Source: Ceratopteris richardii
Lineage: Eukaryota; Streptophyta; Polypodiopsida; Polypodiales; Pteridaceae
Reading direction: 5' to 3'
NCBI GenBank assembly: GCA_020310875.1
Contig: CM035407.1
Coordinates: 86,284,342 to 86,348,341 of the forward strand
DNA: 64,000 bases
Shown here in pieces: positions 43,111 through 53,459 of the stretch. Position 1 is the stretch's first letter. Each line of letters opens with the position of its first letter. The notes beneath the pieces are model-generated. The model ran no database searches. It was not told the DNA's origin and saw nothing but the letters and a program-made list of their open reading frames with translations. The translations under genes were made by a program, and so were the position numbers.

Positions 43111-44182
43111 ATGAGTGCTATGCAATAAAAAATGGATTCCATACATAGGAATAGTACTTGGGAGTTATGTGAATTGCCAAAATGAAAAAATACCATTGGT
43201 ACAAAGTGGGTTTACAAGATTAAGAGAAAGTCAGATGGTAGCATTGATCATTACAAAGCCAGATTGGTTGCCAAAGGATATGCACAACAATATGGCATTG
43301 ACTATGAGGACATTTTTGCGCCTACTTCATGTATGAATACCATTCATACCATGGTGCATTGGTTGCCCAACAAGATTAGAAAGTACATCAATTGGACATA
43401 AAACTGGCTTTCTTGAATGGTGATTTGCAAGAAGAGGTTTATATGAAGCAAGCTCCTAGATTTTCCATGGAAGGGCAAGAGCATATGGTTTGTCATTCAC
43501 ATAAATCCTTGTATGGTCTGAAGCAAGCTCCATGTGAATGGTATGGCAAAATCCATAAGCACTTGATTGCTTTTGGCTTCATATGTAGTCCAACTGAAAG
43601 CAGACTCTATGTATGTAAAGATGGGGCTGACCTTATTGTGCTTGTTCTTTATGTCGATGACATACTCTTGACTGGGTCATGTGATGCAAAACTTGACGTT
43701 CTTATGGCTAATTTGTAGCATACTTTTGATGTCACTTATCTTTGTCTTTTGAGCTACTATGTTGGCATCCATTTTGTATCCATTGAGGGGGGAATTGTTA
43801 TGCATCAAGCAATGTATGTTGAAAAACGACTTCAACATTTTTACTTTGAGGATTTCAAGCCAATTTCTACATGATTTGAGATAGGATTTAGGTTCTTAGT
43901 TGAGGATTCTAGAGATGCATTTGACACTTCTCTTCATCAAAAAGTTGTGGGATGTCTTATATATGCATGCAACACAAGGACAGATATACAAGATGTAGTT
44001 TCCCAGTTGAGTCAATTCATGCATATCCCTGGCACTAAGCATTGGCAAGTGGTGAAATGTGTGCTTAGATATCTCAAAGGCACTTTGAGTTTAGTTCTCT
44101 TTTATGGAAGAGATATCCAATCATGCTTGCATGCTTTTACAAATAGTGACTGGGATGGTTGTTATGATACTCACATGTCCAC
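43110..44182 (+). pseudogene. Copia reverse transcriptase and RNase H start, B4
   Basis: RT blocks: TKWVYKIKRKSDGSIDHYKAR near 43200, LDIKLAFLNGDLQEEVYM near 43390, LYGLKQAPCEWY near 43510 and the catalytic YVDD (VLYVDDILLTGS near 43645-43680). Downstream are LSYYVGIHFVSIEGGIV, GCLIYACNTRTDIQDVVSQ and the RNase H entry FTNSDWDGCYDTHMSTF. The first RNase H Asp region reads TNSDWDG instead of SDSDWAG. Frames are broken near 43130, 43340 and 43720. Confidence 0.87.
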
Positions 44183-44410
44183 TTTTGGAGTTAGATATCT
44201 GCAGAATCATGCGAACAACACAAGGAAGAAGGAGAAGCTTGGAGCACAACACACAATATTGAATGTATTACCACTAGAATGTCCAAAGATATGTGACATG
44301 TTAGGGCAATAGGCATTATACAAGTTGGGGGAAAAAACCTCCTAAAAGGGAAAAAAGTACCTCCGTGGTCCTAGAATATTCACACACATCACTACCTAAA
44401 TATATCAACA
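44183..44410 (-). repeat. 3' LTR of B5
   Basis: About 228 bp, similar to the B6 LTR throughout (for example AAACCTCCTAAA, CACACATCACTACCTAAATA). The outer end reads TTTTGGAG for TGTTGGAG. Confidence 0.85.
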
Positions 44411-44580
44411 AATGCCCCTTGGGAGTGATGCGATGAACAAGGAGCTGGCACTCATGTATAAGGAAGTTCCAAGCTATGTGGAATCAATCCACAAAAGGAA
44501 TTAAGCCCAAAGCTTTGCAGAAAGCTTCAAACTTTTCCCTACGTAGAGCCTTTGTGAAAAGGTCTGCAATGTTCTCCTAT
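44411..44580 (-). pseudogene. Copia RNase H C-terminus, B5 (left piece)
   Basis: Matches the 3' end of B6 pol (region of FTKALPREKFEAFRKALGLLPF), separated from the rest of B5 by A4. The last five bases, CCTAT, form the target duplication of A4. Confidence 0.82.
44576..44580. repeat. Target site duplication of A4, left copy (CCTAT)
   Basis: Identical to 55735-55739 on the other side of A4. Confidence 0.92.
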
Positions 44581-45372
44581 TGTTGGAGAATTCCTCTCCT
44601 AATTGCAGCGGAAAGTGTAGAAGACCTTCTCAGGATCAAGACTCTTGCCACCAGTTGAACCTTCAAATGAAAACTGGTACCAACTAAACAATGCAATGAA
44701 CTTGAAACTTTGGTCACTCAAAGTAGACACTTACAGCTTTCAAATGAGCTATCAAACACTCAATTTGGAGTAGATTTGGGTTGGCAACTCTTTGATACAA
44801 AACAGGCTACCTGTCCACTCAGTTATGCTGAAAACTGGACTTCACTAAAACCTGAATAACTCATAGACCATAAAGAGTTTGATAAAACGGTTCTAGATAA
44901 AGGAAGTACTCAAGATAAGCTTTCCAAAGAATGTTTAAACACTAAAATTGGATACATATGTTGAGAGATATGACTCTCACAAGTAGACTACCCAGAAATG
45001 GGTGTGTGGCTGGACATACTCTATGAGAGTGAATTGAACGAAATGACTCAAAACAAATGAAGTAGCTACAAGGGGCCTTCCATGCCTTCTTCCTCTATTC
45101 TTGAGTGTCCTCCCTTGCCTCTTTTATAGCCAAGTGACCAAAAACTCTCATGATGAGTTTGAGAGCTCTTCTCCATCATTTTTCCACTACTTTGGACAAC
45201 CACTCCTCTTGCAGTTCAGTTTTTGGATTTGATTCTCTTTTGAATGATTCTCTTTTGGTCTCCACTACTTGCTAAAGTAAATGCTTCTATTTTTTATTTT
45301 TTTATTTTTCTTCTACTTGAAGAAAATCCTTTTTGCAAAAATATATACAAGCTTACTTCTTTATTTTTAACA
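44581..45372 (-). repeat. 3' LTR of A4
   Basis: 792 bp, TGTTGGAG...TTAACA on the plus strand. A minus-strand TATA box (CTATAAAAG) lies near 45120-45128. Confidence 0.93.
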
Positions 45373-45383
45373 CTCCCCCTCAA
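45373..45383 (-). other. Polypurine tract of A4
   Basis: TTGAGGGGGAG on the minus strand, directly before the 3' LTR; the same motif ends A1. Confidence 0.9.
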
Positions 45384-47549
45384 GCTCACATGTGAGCTTG
45401 CACCTTCAGCCATATCCTGCAAGTTGATGTCGTCCTTGAACCTCTTGAGCTTAGAAGCATCTAGGGACTTTGTAAGCATGTCTGCAACCTGGTCATTAGT
45501 TCCAATGAACTTTATATCCACATCCTTGCTCAAAACCTTTTCTCGAACATAATGATAATGCACTTCTATGTGCTTGCTTCGTGCATGAAACATTGGATTG
45601 TTTGTCAAGTGAATGCTTGACATGTTGTCACCATAAATTGGAATGGTCTCCACCTACACATCAAGATCAGACAAGAGCTTCTTAATCCACATAGCTTCAC
45701 AAGTTGCAAAGGCTAAACCTCTATATTCAGCTTCTATAGATGATAGTGCAACAGTAGGTTGCTTCTTTGAGCTCCATGTGATAGGTTTGCTACCTATCAT
45801 GAACACATAACCTGAAGTGGATCTTCTATCTTCCTTCGAACCAGCCCAATCAGCATCACTGAAGCCCTTTACCTGCAATTCTTCATCATATCTATAAAAC
45901 AATGCATGATTGACAGTGTGCTTCACATATCTTAGCACTCGTTTGGCTGAATTTAAATGTTCACTTGTTGGAGCTTGCATAAATTGAGAAAGAACTCCAA
46001 CAATATAACACAAATCTGGTCTTGTGATCGTAGCATAGATCAATGAACCTATAATACTCCTGTATGTAGTTACATCATGTAACTTCTCTCCATCATTTGA
46101 GCATAGCTTCACATTTGTGTCCATAGGTTGAGTGAGTGGTTTGCATTCACTCATTCCAAATCTGAAAAGAACATCCAATAGGTACTTTCTTTGCATTAAG
46201 TAAATGCCATCTTTCCCATAGACTATCTCAATGCCTAAAAAGTATTTCAGCTCACCAAGATCTGAAATTTTAAACTCCTTACCGAGTTTCCTTTTGATCT
46301 CTTGTATTCCTGTAACATTACTTCCTGTTATGATGAGATCATCAACGTATATGCAAATATATACATGCTTGCCTTCTTCTTTCTTCATGTAGAGAGAGGG
46401 ATCTGCATTACTTGGACTATACCCACACCTTGAGAGGTACTCGACCAATCTTTGACTCCAAGCACGTGGTGCTTGCTTCAGCCCATACAAAGCTTTCTTC
46501 AATCTACAAACAAAATTTGGATGCTTTTTGTCTTCAAATCCAATCGGTTGACTCATGTATACCTCTTCTTGAAGTTCACCATTGAGAAAAGCATTTTTTA
46601 TGTCAAGTTGGTACAATGGCCATCTCCTTGCTACACTCACTGCAATCAAGGTTCTAATTGTTCCCATCTTTGCAACCGGGCTGAAAGTTTCTTCATAATC
46701 GATGCTGTGAGTTTGCTTGAATCCTTTTGCTACTAGTCTAGCTTTATGCCTTGCTAGAGAACCATCAGCATTTCTCTTTATTTTAAACACCCATTTATTT
46801 GGAACAATCTTCATACCTTCAGCCTTTGGAGTTAGCTCCCATGTGTGATTGTCCTTGAGAGCTTTCATCTCTTCTTGCATAGCTTCTTGCCATTCTTTTT
46901 GTGTACATGCTTCTTCATATGCATCCGGTTCTTTGTCTTTGACTACCTGTGTCATATATGCAAAATGCTTTGCAATAAAACTATCATAGCTCAGCCTTTC
47001 AATTGGATACCTTGCTCTTGAAGACCTCCTTTCATTTCCTTTTGAGCATTGCTTCTTCAACCGGTTCAACTTTACCTTCGGTGTGATTACCTCTTCATAC
47101 TCTTCTTCACTTGCATTTGAATCACTATTTTGGGCAGCACTTTCAGCTTTAGATCTTTCATAAGCTGATGTTGGTGATGAGGAATGACTCCTTAGCCTCC
47201 CCTTCCATGTTGAGCTTTCTCCAAGTGATGTAGAAGCTTCTGGACCTGACATTTGAGTGCTTGTTTGCTGAAATTCTTCTTGGACAACACCTCCATCATC
47301 TTCGCAATCTTCTTCAAGAATCTTCTCTTTCCCTTTGTCTCCAAACCATGGTCTTAGCTCATCAAATACCACATCTCGTGAGACTCGTAGCTCCTTTGTC
47401 ACCGGATTGTAGCACCTATATCCCTTTTGCTCCGATGAATATCCAATAAAAATACATTTTTCGGACTTTGCCTCCATCTTTGTCCTTAGTTCTTGAGGGA
47501 TGTGAACATAACACACACATCCAAAAACTTTGAGATGTGTAAGGTCAAG
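45384..47549 (-). pseudogene. Copia integrase end, reverse transcriptase and RNase H, A4
   Basis: The frame runs from just inside the B6 insertion point (LDLTHLKVFGCVCYVHIPQ) through the integrase C-terminal KCIFIGYSSEQKGYR to RT. RT blocks are NKWVFKIKRNADGS, LDIKNAFLNGELQEEVYM, LYGLKQAPRAWS and the catalytic YVDDLIITG. RNase H has FSDADWAGSKEDRRSTSGY and LSSIEAEYRGLA. A TAG at 45654-45656 interrupts RNase H; the frame then continues with IPIYGDNMSSIHL, HIEVHYHYVREK and VADMLTKSL. RT looks intact, RNase H is truncated. The missing N-terminal part lies at 52715-53459 across B6. Confidence 0.93.
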
Positions 47550-47554
47550 CTTAT
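47550..47554. repeat. Target site duplication of B6, left copy (CTTAT)
   Basis: Pairs with CTTCT at 52710-52714 with one substitution. The A4 reading (GKK then LDLTHL) shows CTTCT is the original form. Confidence 0.8.
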
Positions 47555-47784
47555 TGTTGGAGTTAGACGTCTGCGGAAGCACGCGAACAGCACAAGGAAG
47601 AAGAAGAAGCTTGGAGCACAACACACAAGACTGAATGTATTACTAGAGAATGTACAAAGATCAGTAGCCCATTAGGGCAATAGGCGTATATACAAGCCGG
47701 GGGAAAAAAACCTCCTAAAGAGGGAAAAAAGTGCCCCGGCGGTCCTAGAGTGTTCACACACATCACTACCTAAATATATCAACA
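47555..47784 (-). repeat. 3' LTR of B6
   Basis: 230 bp, TGTTGGAGTTAG...ATATCAACA on the plus strand; no difference from 52480-52709 seen by eye. A copy of the TATA-like motif is at 47686-47695. Confidence 0.95.
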
Positions 47785-47799
47785 AATCCCCCCTGGGAG
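47785..47799 (-). other. Polypurine tract of B6
   Basis: CTCCCAGGGGGGATT on the minus strand, directly before the 3' LTR. Confidence 0.85.
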
Positions 47800-47858
47800 T
47801 GATGCGGTGAACAAGGAGCTGGCACTCATGTATAAGGAAGTGCCGAGCTATGTGGAAA

Positions 47859-50800
47859 TCACTCCACAAAAGGAAGTAAGCCCAAAGCTTTGCGGAAAGC
47901 TTCAAACTTCTCCCTAGGCAGAGCCTTCGTGAAAAGGTCTGCAATGTTCTCCTGCGTGGGCACATATGCCAAGCTGATCTCCCCAGCAGAGAACCTCTCC
48001 CTGACATAGTGATAATGCACCTCAATGTGCTTAGTGCGAGCATGGAACACAGGGTTCCTCGCAACTGCCAATGCGCTCTGACTGTCAGTGAAGATGGTGG
48101 TGGCAGAAGACTGGCCAACACCCAAATCAGCCATAAGGCGTCTGAGCCACACACACTCAACAGTCGTTGTGAAAGCTTCCCTATACTCAGCCTCACAACT
48201 GGAAGTGGCCACAGTAGGCTGCTTCTTGCTCAACCAAGATATACATGAGCTACCAAGCATGAAGCAAAAACCACTGGTGGACACACGAGTGTCATAGCAA
48301 CCAGCCCAATCTGAGTCAGAAAAAGCATGCAAATCTGGCGGTAGTGATCCCCCCTTGGGATAAAACAACCCAAGTAGCCGAGTACCACTCAAGTAGCGAA
48401 AGATGCGCTTAACCGCTTTCCAATGCGTGACTCCAGGGCAATGCATAAACCTGCTCATCTGTGAGACAGCAAACTGAATATCTGGCCGAGTAATGCATAA
48501 GTAAATCAAGCATCCAACAGCCTGCTGATAGAGAACAGCATCAAATGCATCTCCAGCATCATGAAGACTCAATCGTAAACCTGTCTCCATAGGAGTGGCA
48601 ATAGGCTTACAGTCTTCAAGGCCAAAACGCTGCAATAATATGTCAATATATTTCGTTTGACACAAAGCCATTCCACCATCAACTTGCATAAATTGAATGC
48701 CCAAATAGTGATGCAAATGCCCCAAATCAGACATCTCAAATGAGGCATGCAAATCAGCCTTGAAATCAGCAATATGCTTCTCAAGAGGACCAGTGAGCAG
48801 CATGTCGTCTACATAGACAACAATGATCAGAAGCACATCATTAGCACGCTTAACATATAAGGTGCTTTCAGTTGGACTGTTCTCAAAACCATGTGCAATC
48901 AGATAGGCATGTATTTTCTCATACCAAGCACGTGGTGCTTGCTTTAAACCATATAACGCCTTCTTTAACCTGCACACCTGGTTTTCATGCCCTTTCTGCA
49001 CAAAGCCACGGGGCTGAAAAACATACACTTCTTCATGCAAGTCACCATTCAGAAATGCTGTTTTAATGTCCAACTGATGTACATTCCAACCATGATGGGC
49101 TGCAAGTGCACAAATGCTCCGAACAGTAGTCATACGGCATGTAGGTGCAAAGGTCTCATCAAAATCAATGCCTCTTTCCTGCGCATAACCCTTTGCAACA
49201 AGCCTAGCCTTATACCTGTCAACTGTACCATCAGGTTTACGCTTCAGCTTGTATACCCACTTAGTGCCAATGGCCTTCTTGCCAGGAGGCAAGTCACATA
49301 AAGACCATGTACCATTCTTCATTATAGCATCATATTCAGATTGCATAGCAGCCATCCAATTTTCTGAATTTTGTGCTTCATCAAAAGAAACAGGCTCATT
49401 CTCATCACAGAGACTAGATGCAGCCATAGCATAGCAATCTGATGCAAAGGAGGTACTATGAGAGCCTGAACGAGTACGATATGACAAAGGTGCATCTAAT
49501 TTGCTGTCACGCAAAGTCTGCACCAGCCATTTTGGCATAGTTTTTGCCTGTTCAATATCAGCTCTCTCATCAACAAGTGCATCATGTAAATCTGCATCAG
49601 AAATGGAATGATCTGCATCATCATATGAAACCTGCAAAGGTTGAGAAGTTGCCTCATTAGGACCAGCGCTAGCCTGTCCACCTGTAAAAAGAGGCATCAA
49701 AGTATCATACATGTCTTTGGAGCTAACAGATGTCTCCTTAGTACATGAAAGCAATGGCTGAATAGCATCTTCCACAAAGACAACATCACGGCTAACCAGA
49801 ATGCGTTTAGTCTGTGGATGATACAGACGATAGCCTTTACTTTCAGAACTGTACCCAACAAAAATACATTTTACTGCCTTATCATCCAATTTTCTGCGAT
49901 GTTGTTCAGGCACTAATGCATATGCCAAACAACCAAAAACACGCAGATGAGCAACAGATGGCTTGCGGTCATGCCAAGCCTCATATGGAGTGATAGACTG
50001 CAACGCTTTGGTGGGACACCTGTTCAGTACATATGCTGCACACATGACAGCTTCAAGCCAGAAACTATGTGGTAAAGCCTGACTTTTGACCATGCACCTC
50101 GCCATCTCCATGAGTGACCTGTTCTTTCGTTCAGCAACTCCATTCTGTTGAGGTGTATACGGCACTGTACACTGGTGTTTTATCCCACGTTCAGCCAGAA
50201 ATGCATTAAAATCTGAAGACATATATTCCCCCCCTCGATCAGAACGGAGGGTGCCCATTTTACATGTTGACAGATTTTCAGCCAAAACCAAAAACTGTTT
50301 GAAGCACATGAACACTTCGGACTTTGCTTTGAGTGGATATACCCATGCATGCCTGGAAAAATCATCAATGAAAGTCACGAAGTAAAGGTAATTTCCAAAA
50401 GAGGGTGTCTGCATAGGACCACAGACATCACTATGTACAAGCTGCAATTTCTGCATAGCCCGAACTGAACCATCTTTTGGAGAGGAAGAACGCTGCATTT
50501 TGCCCAAAATACAGCCTTCACAAACATGTTTTCCAGGTGCCTCAAGTTTGGGCAAAGAGGACACCATTTCAGATTTCTGCAGGCGTAACAAGCTAGCAAA
50601 ATTCAGATGACCAAAGCGTGCATGCCAAAGCTTTGCATGTGACATAGCCTGAGAATCATGAACTGCACATGCCGAATCATTCACAGATCTTTCATAGTCT
50701 ATGAGCTTATACAGCCCACGACATAAAATGCCAGAAGCAATAATCACATCGCCATTTGAGAGATCATGGACTGTACACCTGTCATCAACGAATTTCACAA

Positions 50801-52124
50801 CCAAGCCAATCTTGGCTAATGCAGAAACTGATAACAGGTTCTTTTTGATCCCTGGCACAAATAAAGCATCTGACAAAGTGAAAGAACTACCATCAGCAGT
50901 AGTCAGAATGATCTTACCAACCCCCATAACAGGATAAGAGGAGTTATTGGCGCATGTGACAGTATTCCCTGTAGGGGCAGGCTCGAGTGAAGAGAAGAAA
51001 CTGCGCTGCGAGGTAATATGTTTGGTCGCCCCACTGTCAAAGTACCAAACATCTGAGTCTACTGCAGACATGCACTGATCATGAGAAGATGGGTCAAAAC
51101 TGCAGACAGTAGTAAACGCCCATTCTTCTTCCTGCACAAGATTTGCAGACTCTGTTTTTGGTGTAGAGGCCTCTGCAACAACCATTCCAGCCTCTTTCTT
51201 CTTTGCCTCTTTAGCAGCCAGTTTTGGACAGTTCTTTATAATATGATCATTTCCTTTACAGTACTTGCAGAACAATTTCTGCTTTTCTGATTTCTTCTCA
51301 TCTTTATCCTGGTTCTTCGATTGTGCAGCATTTGCAGATTTCTGCTTACTAGTAGAAGAGCTCCATTTTCCTTTGCCCTTCTGACTAGCCAGGAAAGCTT
51401 GATCTGCAACACGCATAATGGACCTGTTCTGCCTGGACTGATCTTCCTGCAACAGAACAGAGACTAATTCCTCAAATGACAAGGCATTCGGATTGCCTTT
51501 CATCATCAATCGAAGAGTAGAGGCAAAACTCTGATATGAATCAGGAAGGCCATTCAGAACGGTCTGCACAAGTGAGCTATCTGGTATAACCTCATCAGCA
51601 GAAATCAATTGTTCCTTCAGGTCTTTGATCTTTGTAAGAAAACTGTCCATCGAATCACCTTCATTCATGTGCTCACTCTCCAACTGTTTTCGGAGGTAAG
51701 CAACACGAGCCTCATTCCTAGCCTGGTACAAAGTGGTAAGTGTATCCCAAGCATCCTTTGCTGTTTTGCAAGAGCGAATGTGAGGAATAATGGCACGTTT
51801 GACAGACAAAGCTATCAATGCATGTGCCTGGGCATCTCTGCCATCCCAACGAATCTGCTCTGCAGTAGGTGCAACAGAAACAACAGCACGAACAGGAATC
51901 TGCGAAATATCATCTTCGACACCATCTTCATCAGCTCCAACACCTGTATTTGCAGTACCTGTCGTTACAGGTGTAACAGGACGTCTTTCAACACCCTGCA
52001 CAATGTTCCACAATCCTTTTGCAACCAGTACATGTCGCATCATATAAGCCCATAATGGGTAGTTGGTACCATCCAACTTATCCTCAACAGCCAACATACG
52101 GAATACATCACTGCTTTCAGCCAT
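47859..52124 (-). CDS. Copia gag-pol polyprotein, 1421 aa, intact (B6)
   Basis: Single frame from ATG 52124 (CAGCCATGGCC context) to the stop at 47859, with all steps of a copia life cycle. Gag: capsid about residues 1-240 (FRMLAVEDKLDGTNYPLW), zinc knuckle CKYCKGNDHIIKNC at 286-299. Protease: WYFDSGATKH, catalytic D363. Integrase: zinc residues H501, H506, C535, C538; core D566 (HSDVCGP), D629 (RSDRGGEY), E665 (NGVAERKNR), a D-D-35-E spacing; GKMQ and VGYSSESKGYR after it. RT: entry TKWVYKLKRKPDG at 954, D1019 (LDIKTAF), Y1104-VDD. RNase H: D1270/D1272 (SDSDWAG), E1313 (CEAEYR), D1347, D1396. Length and order are normal for copia. The protein would be cut by its own protease inside a virus-like particle. 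The capsid portion is acidic at residues 64-72. Confidence 0.97.
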   Translation of the reverse strand: MAESSDVFRMLAVEDKLDGTNYPLWAYMMRHVLVAKGLWNIVQGVERRPVTPVTTGTANTGVGADEDGVEDDISQIPVRAVVSVAPTAEQIRWDGRDAQAHALIALSVKRAIIPHIRSCKTAKDAWDTLTTLYQARNEARVAYLRKQLESEHMNEGDSMDSFLTKIKDLKEQLISADEVIPDSSLVQTVLNGLPDSYQSFASTLRLMMKGNPNALSFEELVSVLLQEDQSRQNRSIMRVADQAFLASQKGKGKWSSSTSKQKSANAAQSKNQDKDEKKSEKQKLFCKYCKGNDHIIKNCPKLAAKEAKKKEAGMVVAEASTPKTESANLVQEEEWAFTTVCSFDPSSHDQCMSAVDSDVWYFDSGATKHITSQRSFFSSLEPAPTGNTVTCANNSSYPVMGVGKIILTTADGSSFTLSDALFVPGIKKNLLSVSALAKIGLVVKFVDDRCTVHDLSNGDVIIASGILCRGLYKLIDYERSVNDSACAVHDSQAMSHAKLWHARFGHLNFASLLRLQKSEMVSSLPKLEAPGKHVCEGCILGKMQRSSSPKDGSVRAMQKLQLVHSDVCGPMQTPSFGNYLYFVTFIDDFSRHAWVYPLKAKSEVFMCFKQFLVLAENLSTCKMGTLRSDRGGEYMSSDFNAFLAERGIKHQCTVPYTPQQNGVAERKNRSLMEMARCMVKSQALPHSFWLEAVMCAAYVLNRCPTKALQSITPYEAWHDRKPSVAHLRVFGCLAYALVPEQHRRKLDDKAVKCIFVGYSSESKGYRLYHPQTKRILVSRDVVFVEDAIQPLLSCTKETSVSSKDMYDTLMPLFTGGQASAGPNEATSQPLQVSYDDADHSISDADLHDALVDERADIEQAKTMPKWLVQTLRDSKLDAPLSYRTRSGSHSTSFASDCYAMAASSLCDENEPVSFDEAQNSENWMAAMQSEYDAIMKNGTWSLCDLPPGKKAIGTKWVYKLKRKPDGTVDRYKARLVAKGYAQERGIDFDETFAPTCRMTTVRSICALAAHHGWNVHQLDIKTAFLNGDLHEEVYVFQPRGFVQKGHENQVCRLKKALYGLKQAPRAWYEKIHAYLIAHGFENSPTESTLYVKRANDVLLIIVVYVDDMLLTGPLEKHIADFKADLHASFEMSDLGHLHHYLGIQFMQVDGGMALCQTKYIDILLQRFGLEDCKPIATPMETGLRLSLHDAGDAFDAVLYQQAVGCLIYLCITRPDIQFAVSQMSRFMHCPGVTHWKAVKRIFRYLSGTRLLGLFYPKGGSLPPDLHAFSDSDWAGCYDTRVSTSGFCFMLGSSCISWLSKKQPTVATSSCEAEYREAFTTTVECVWLRRLMADLGVGQSSATTIFTDSQSALAVARNPVFHARTKHIEVHYHYVRERFSAGEISLAYVPTQENIADLFTKALPREKFEAFRKALGLLPFVE

Positions 52125-52465
52125 GGCCGGTGACTAAAATACCTTGATGCAGAAAATTGACTATATCTCAAAAAGTTGAACAGAACTGCCCACACGAGTT
52201 CTGCTAGACCTGTAGCAGACTTCGAGACGCTTAAACTGGCGAACAGAAACTGGTATATACCTTTGGCACAAAAGGACGAAATAGCCTGCACAAGCACTGC
52301 GATAGTGTGTTCGGAGGCTGAAACGAGCTCAGATCGCGATTTCGGCACCACAAAGCGAAGCAGTTTTGATCTCGAAAACACCCTGAGTATGCTCACCAAA
52401 TTTTGTGCGAATCTGAGACTGCAAACGGAGGAGTGTCGACGGCGCCCTAGAAGAAGCAACGACCT
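52125..52465 (-). other. Leader (5' untranslated region) of B6
   Basis: 341 bp between primer-binding site and ATG. It presumably holds the packaging signal. The equivalent leaders of B5 and B3b can be aligned with it. Confidence 0.75.
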
Positions 52466-52477
52466 GCTCTGATACCA
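52466..52477 (-). other. Primer-binding site of B6 (initiator tRNA-Met)
   Basis: Exact TGGTATCAGAGC on the minus strand, two bases from the 5' LTR. Confidence 0.93.
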
Positions 52478-52479
52478 AT

Positions 52480-52709
52480 TGTTGGAGTTAGACGTCTGCG
52501 GAAGCACGCGAACAGCACAAGGAAGAAGAAGAAGCTTGGAGCACAACACACAAGACTGAATGTATTACTAGAGAATGTACAAAGATCAGTAGCCCATTAG
52601 GGCAATAGGCGTATATACAAGCCGGGGGAAAAAAACCTCCTAAAGAGGGAAAAAAGTGCCCCGGCGGTCCTAGAGTGTTCACACACATCACTACCTAAAT
52701 ATATCAACA
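52480..52709 (-). repeat. 5' LTR of B6
   Basis: 230 bp, identical by eye to the 3' LTR. Confidence 0.95.
52611..52620 (-). promoter_or_regulatory. Probable TATA box of B6
   Basis: TTGTATATAC on the minus strand, about 90 bp into the 5' LTR, with a transcription start expected shortly after. Confidence 0.6.
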
Positions 52710-52714
52710 CTTCT
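52710..52714. repeat. Target site duplication of B6, right copy (CTTCT)
   Basis: One mismatch to the left copy CTTAT. Confidence 0.8.
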
Positions 52715-53459
52715 TACCGGAATAAACCTCCTTGGGAGTTAGATTATGCACTCCAGCCATTGTGCACTTGTGCATCAAATAAACGGCCGTACTAGTTGCT
52801 TCAGCCCAATAGTTTAGTGGCATCTTCATCTCGTTGAGCATACATCTTGCAACTTCTGTGATATGTCGATTTTTCCTTTCAGCTATTCCATTTTGTTGAG
52901 GTGTGTATCTACATGTAAATTGTCTCTTGATGCCATTTTCATAAAGAAAATCTGAAAATTCTTTGGAGAAATATTCTCCTCCTCCATCGGACCTCAAGGT
53001 CTTTATGTAGCGTCCTGTTTCCTTTTCTACATGTGCTTTAAATCTCTTGAACATGGAGAACACATCTGATTTTTGGTTTATGCAAAACATCCATACTTTC
53101 CTTGAATGATCATCAATAAAAGTGACAAAATATCTATTACCAGCCACTGATGATTGTTGTGATGGTCCCCATACATCCGTGTGTATCAAGTCGAGGACAT
53201 TCCTTGCCACATAGTTGCTTTTCTTGAATGGTTGTCGAGTTTGCTTTCCTAGTTGGCATGATTCACAAAACTCATGTAGTCCGGCATCATTGAATCTTGG
53301 AAGACCTCTTACCACTTCATGGTTGCTCATGTCCTTGAGCTTGGGAATGTTGATATGTCCAAACATTTTGTGCCACAAATCGATTTCAGCAATCCTCTTG
53401 TTTCCAAAGTGAATATACATCACCTTTTCATGCGGTTGTTGAATGTCCAAAGTGAACAT
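52715..53459 (-). pseudogene. Copia integrase, A4 (N-terminal and core part)
   Basis: Frame from about 53459 to the B6 insertion. Zinc region LWHKMFGHINIPKLK and CESCQLGKQ. The core has all three acidic residues: HTDVWGPSQ, LRSDGGGEYFSKEF and NGIAERKNR. Then YWAEATSTAVYLMHK and LTPKEVYSGKK, where B6 interrupts; the rest is at 47549. A 1-base frameshift near 53440 separates it from gag-protease. The domain itself looks undamaged apart from the insertion. Confidence 0.92.

Larger units (their letters stand above)
41366..44182 (+). mobile_element. Copia element B4, truncated at both ends
   Basis: Plus-strand family-B copy running from mid protease to RNase H, in the order protease, integrase, RT, RNase H. 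It is cut on the right inside RNase H (CYDTHMSTF) by the LTR of B5. The left edge is cut in protease. It shares the GSCDAKLD subfamily mark with B1. Frames are broken in many places. Confidence 0.88.
47555..52709 (-). mobile_element. B6: complete, apparently intact Ty1/copia retrotransposon, 5155 bp
   Basis: Minus strand. It has identical 230-bp LTRs, a primer-binding site TGGTATCAGAGC, a 341-bp leader, one 1421-codon gag-pol frame and a polypurine tract. It lies in A4 integrase in the same orientation. No defect was found. It is the best candidate in the window for an element that is still, or was recently, mobile. Confidence 0.96.
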
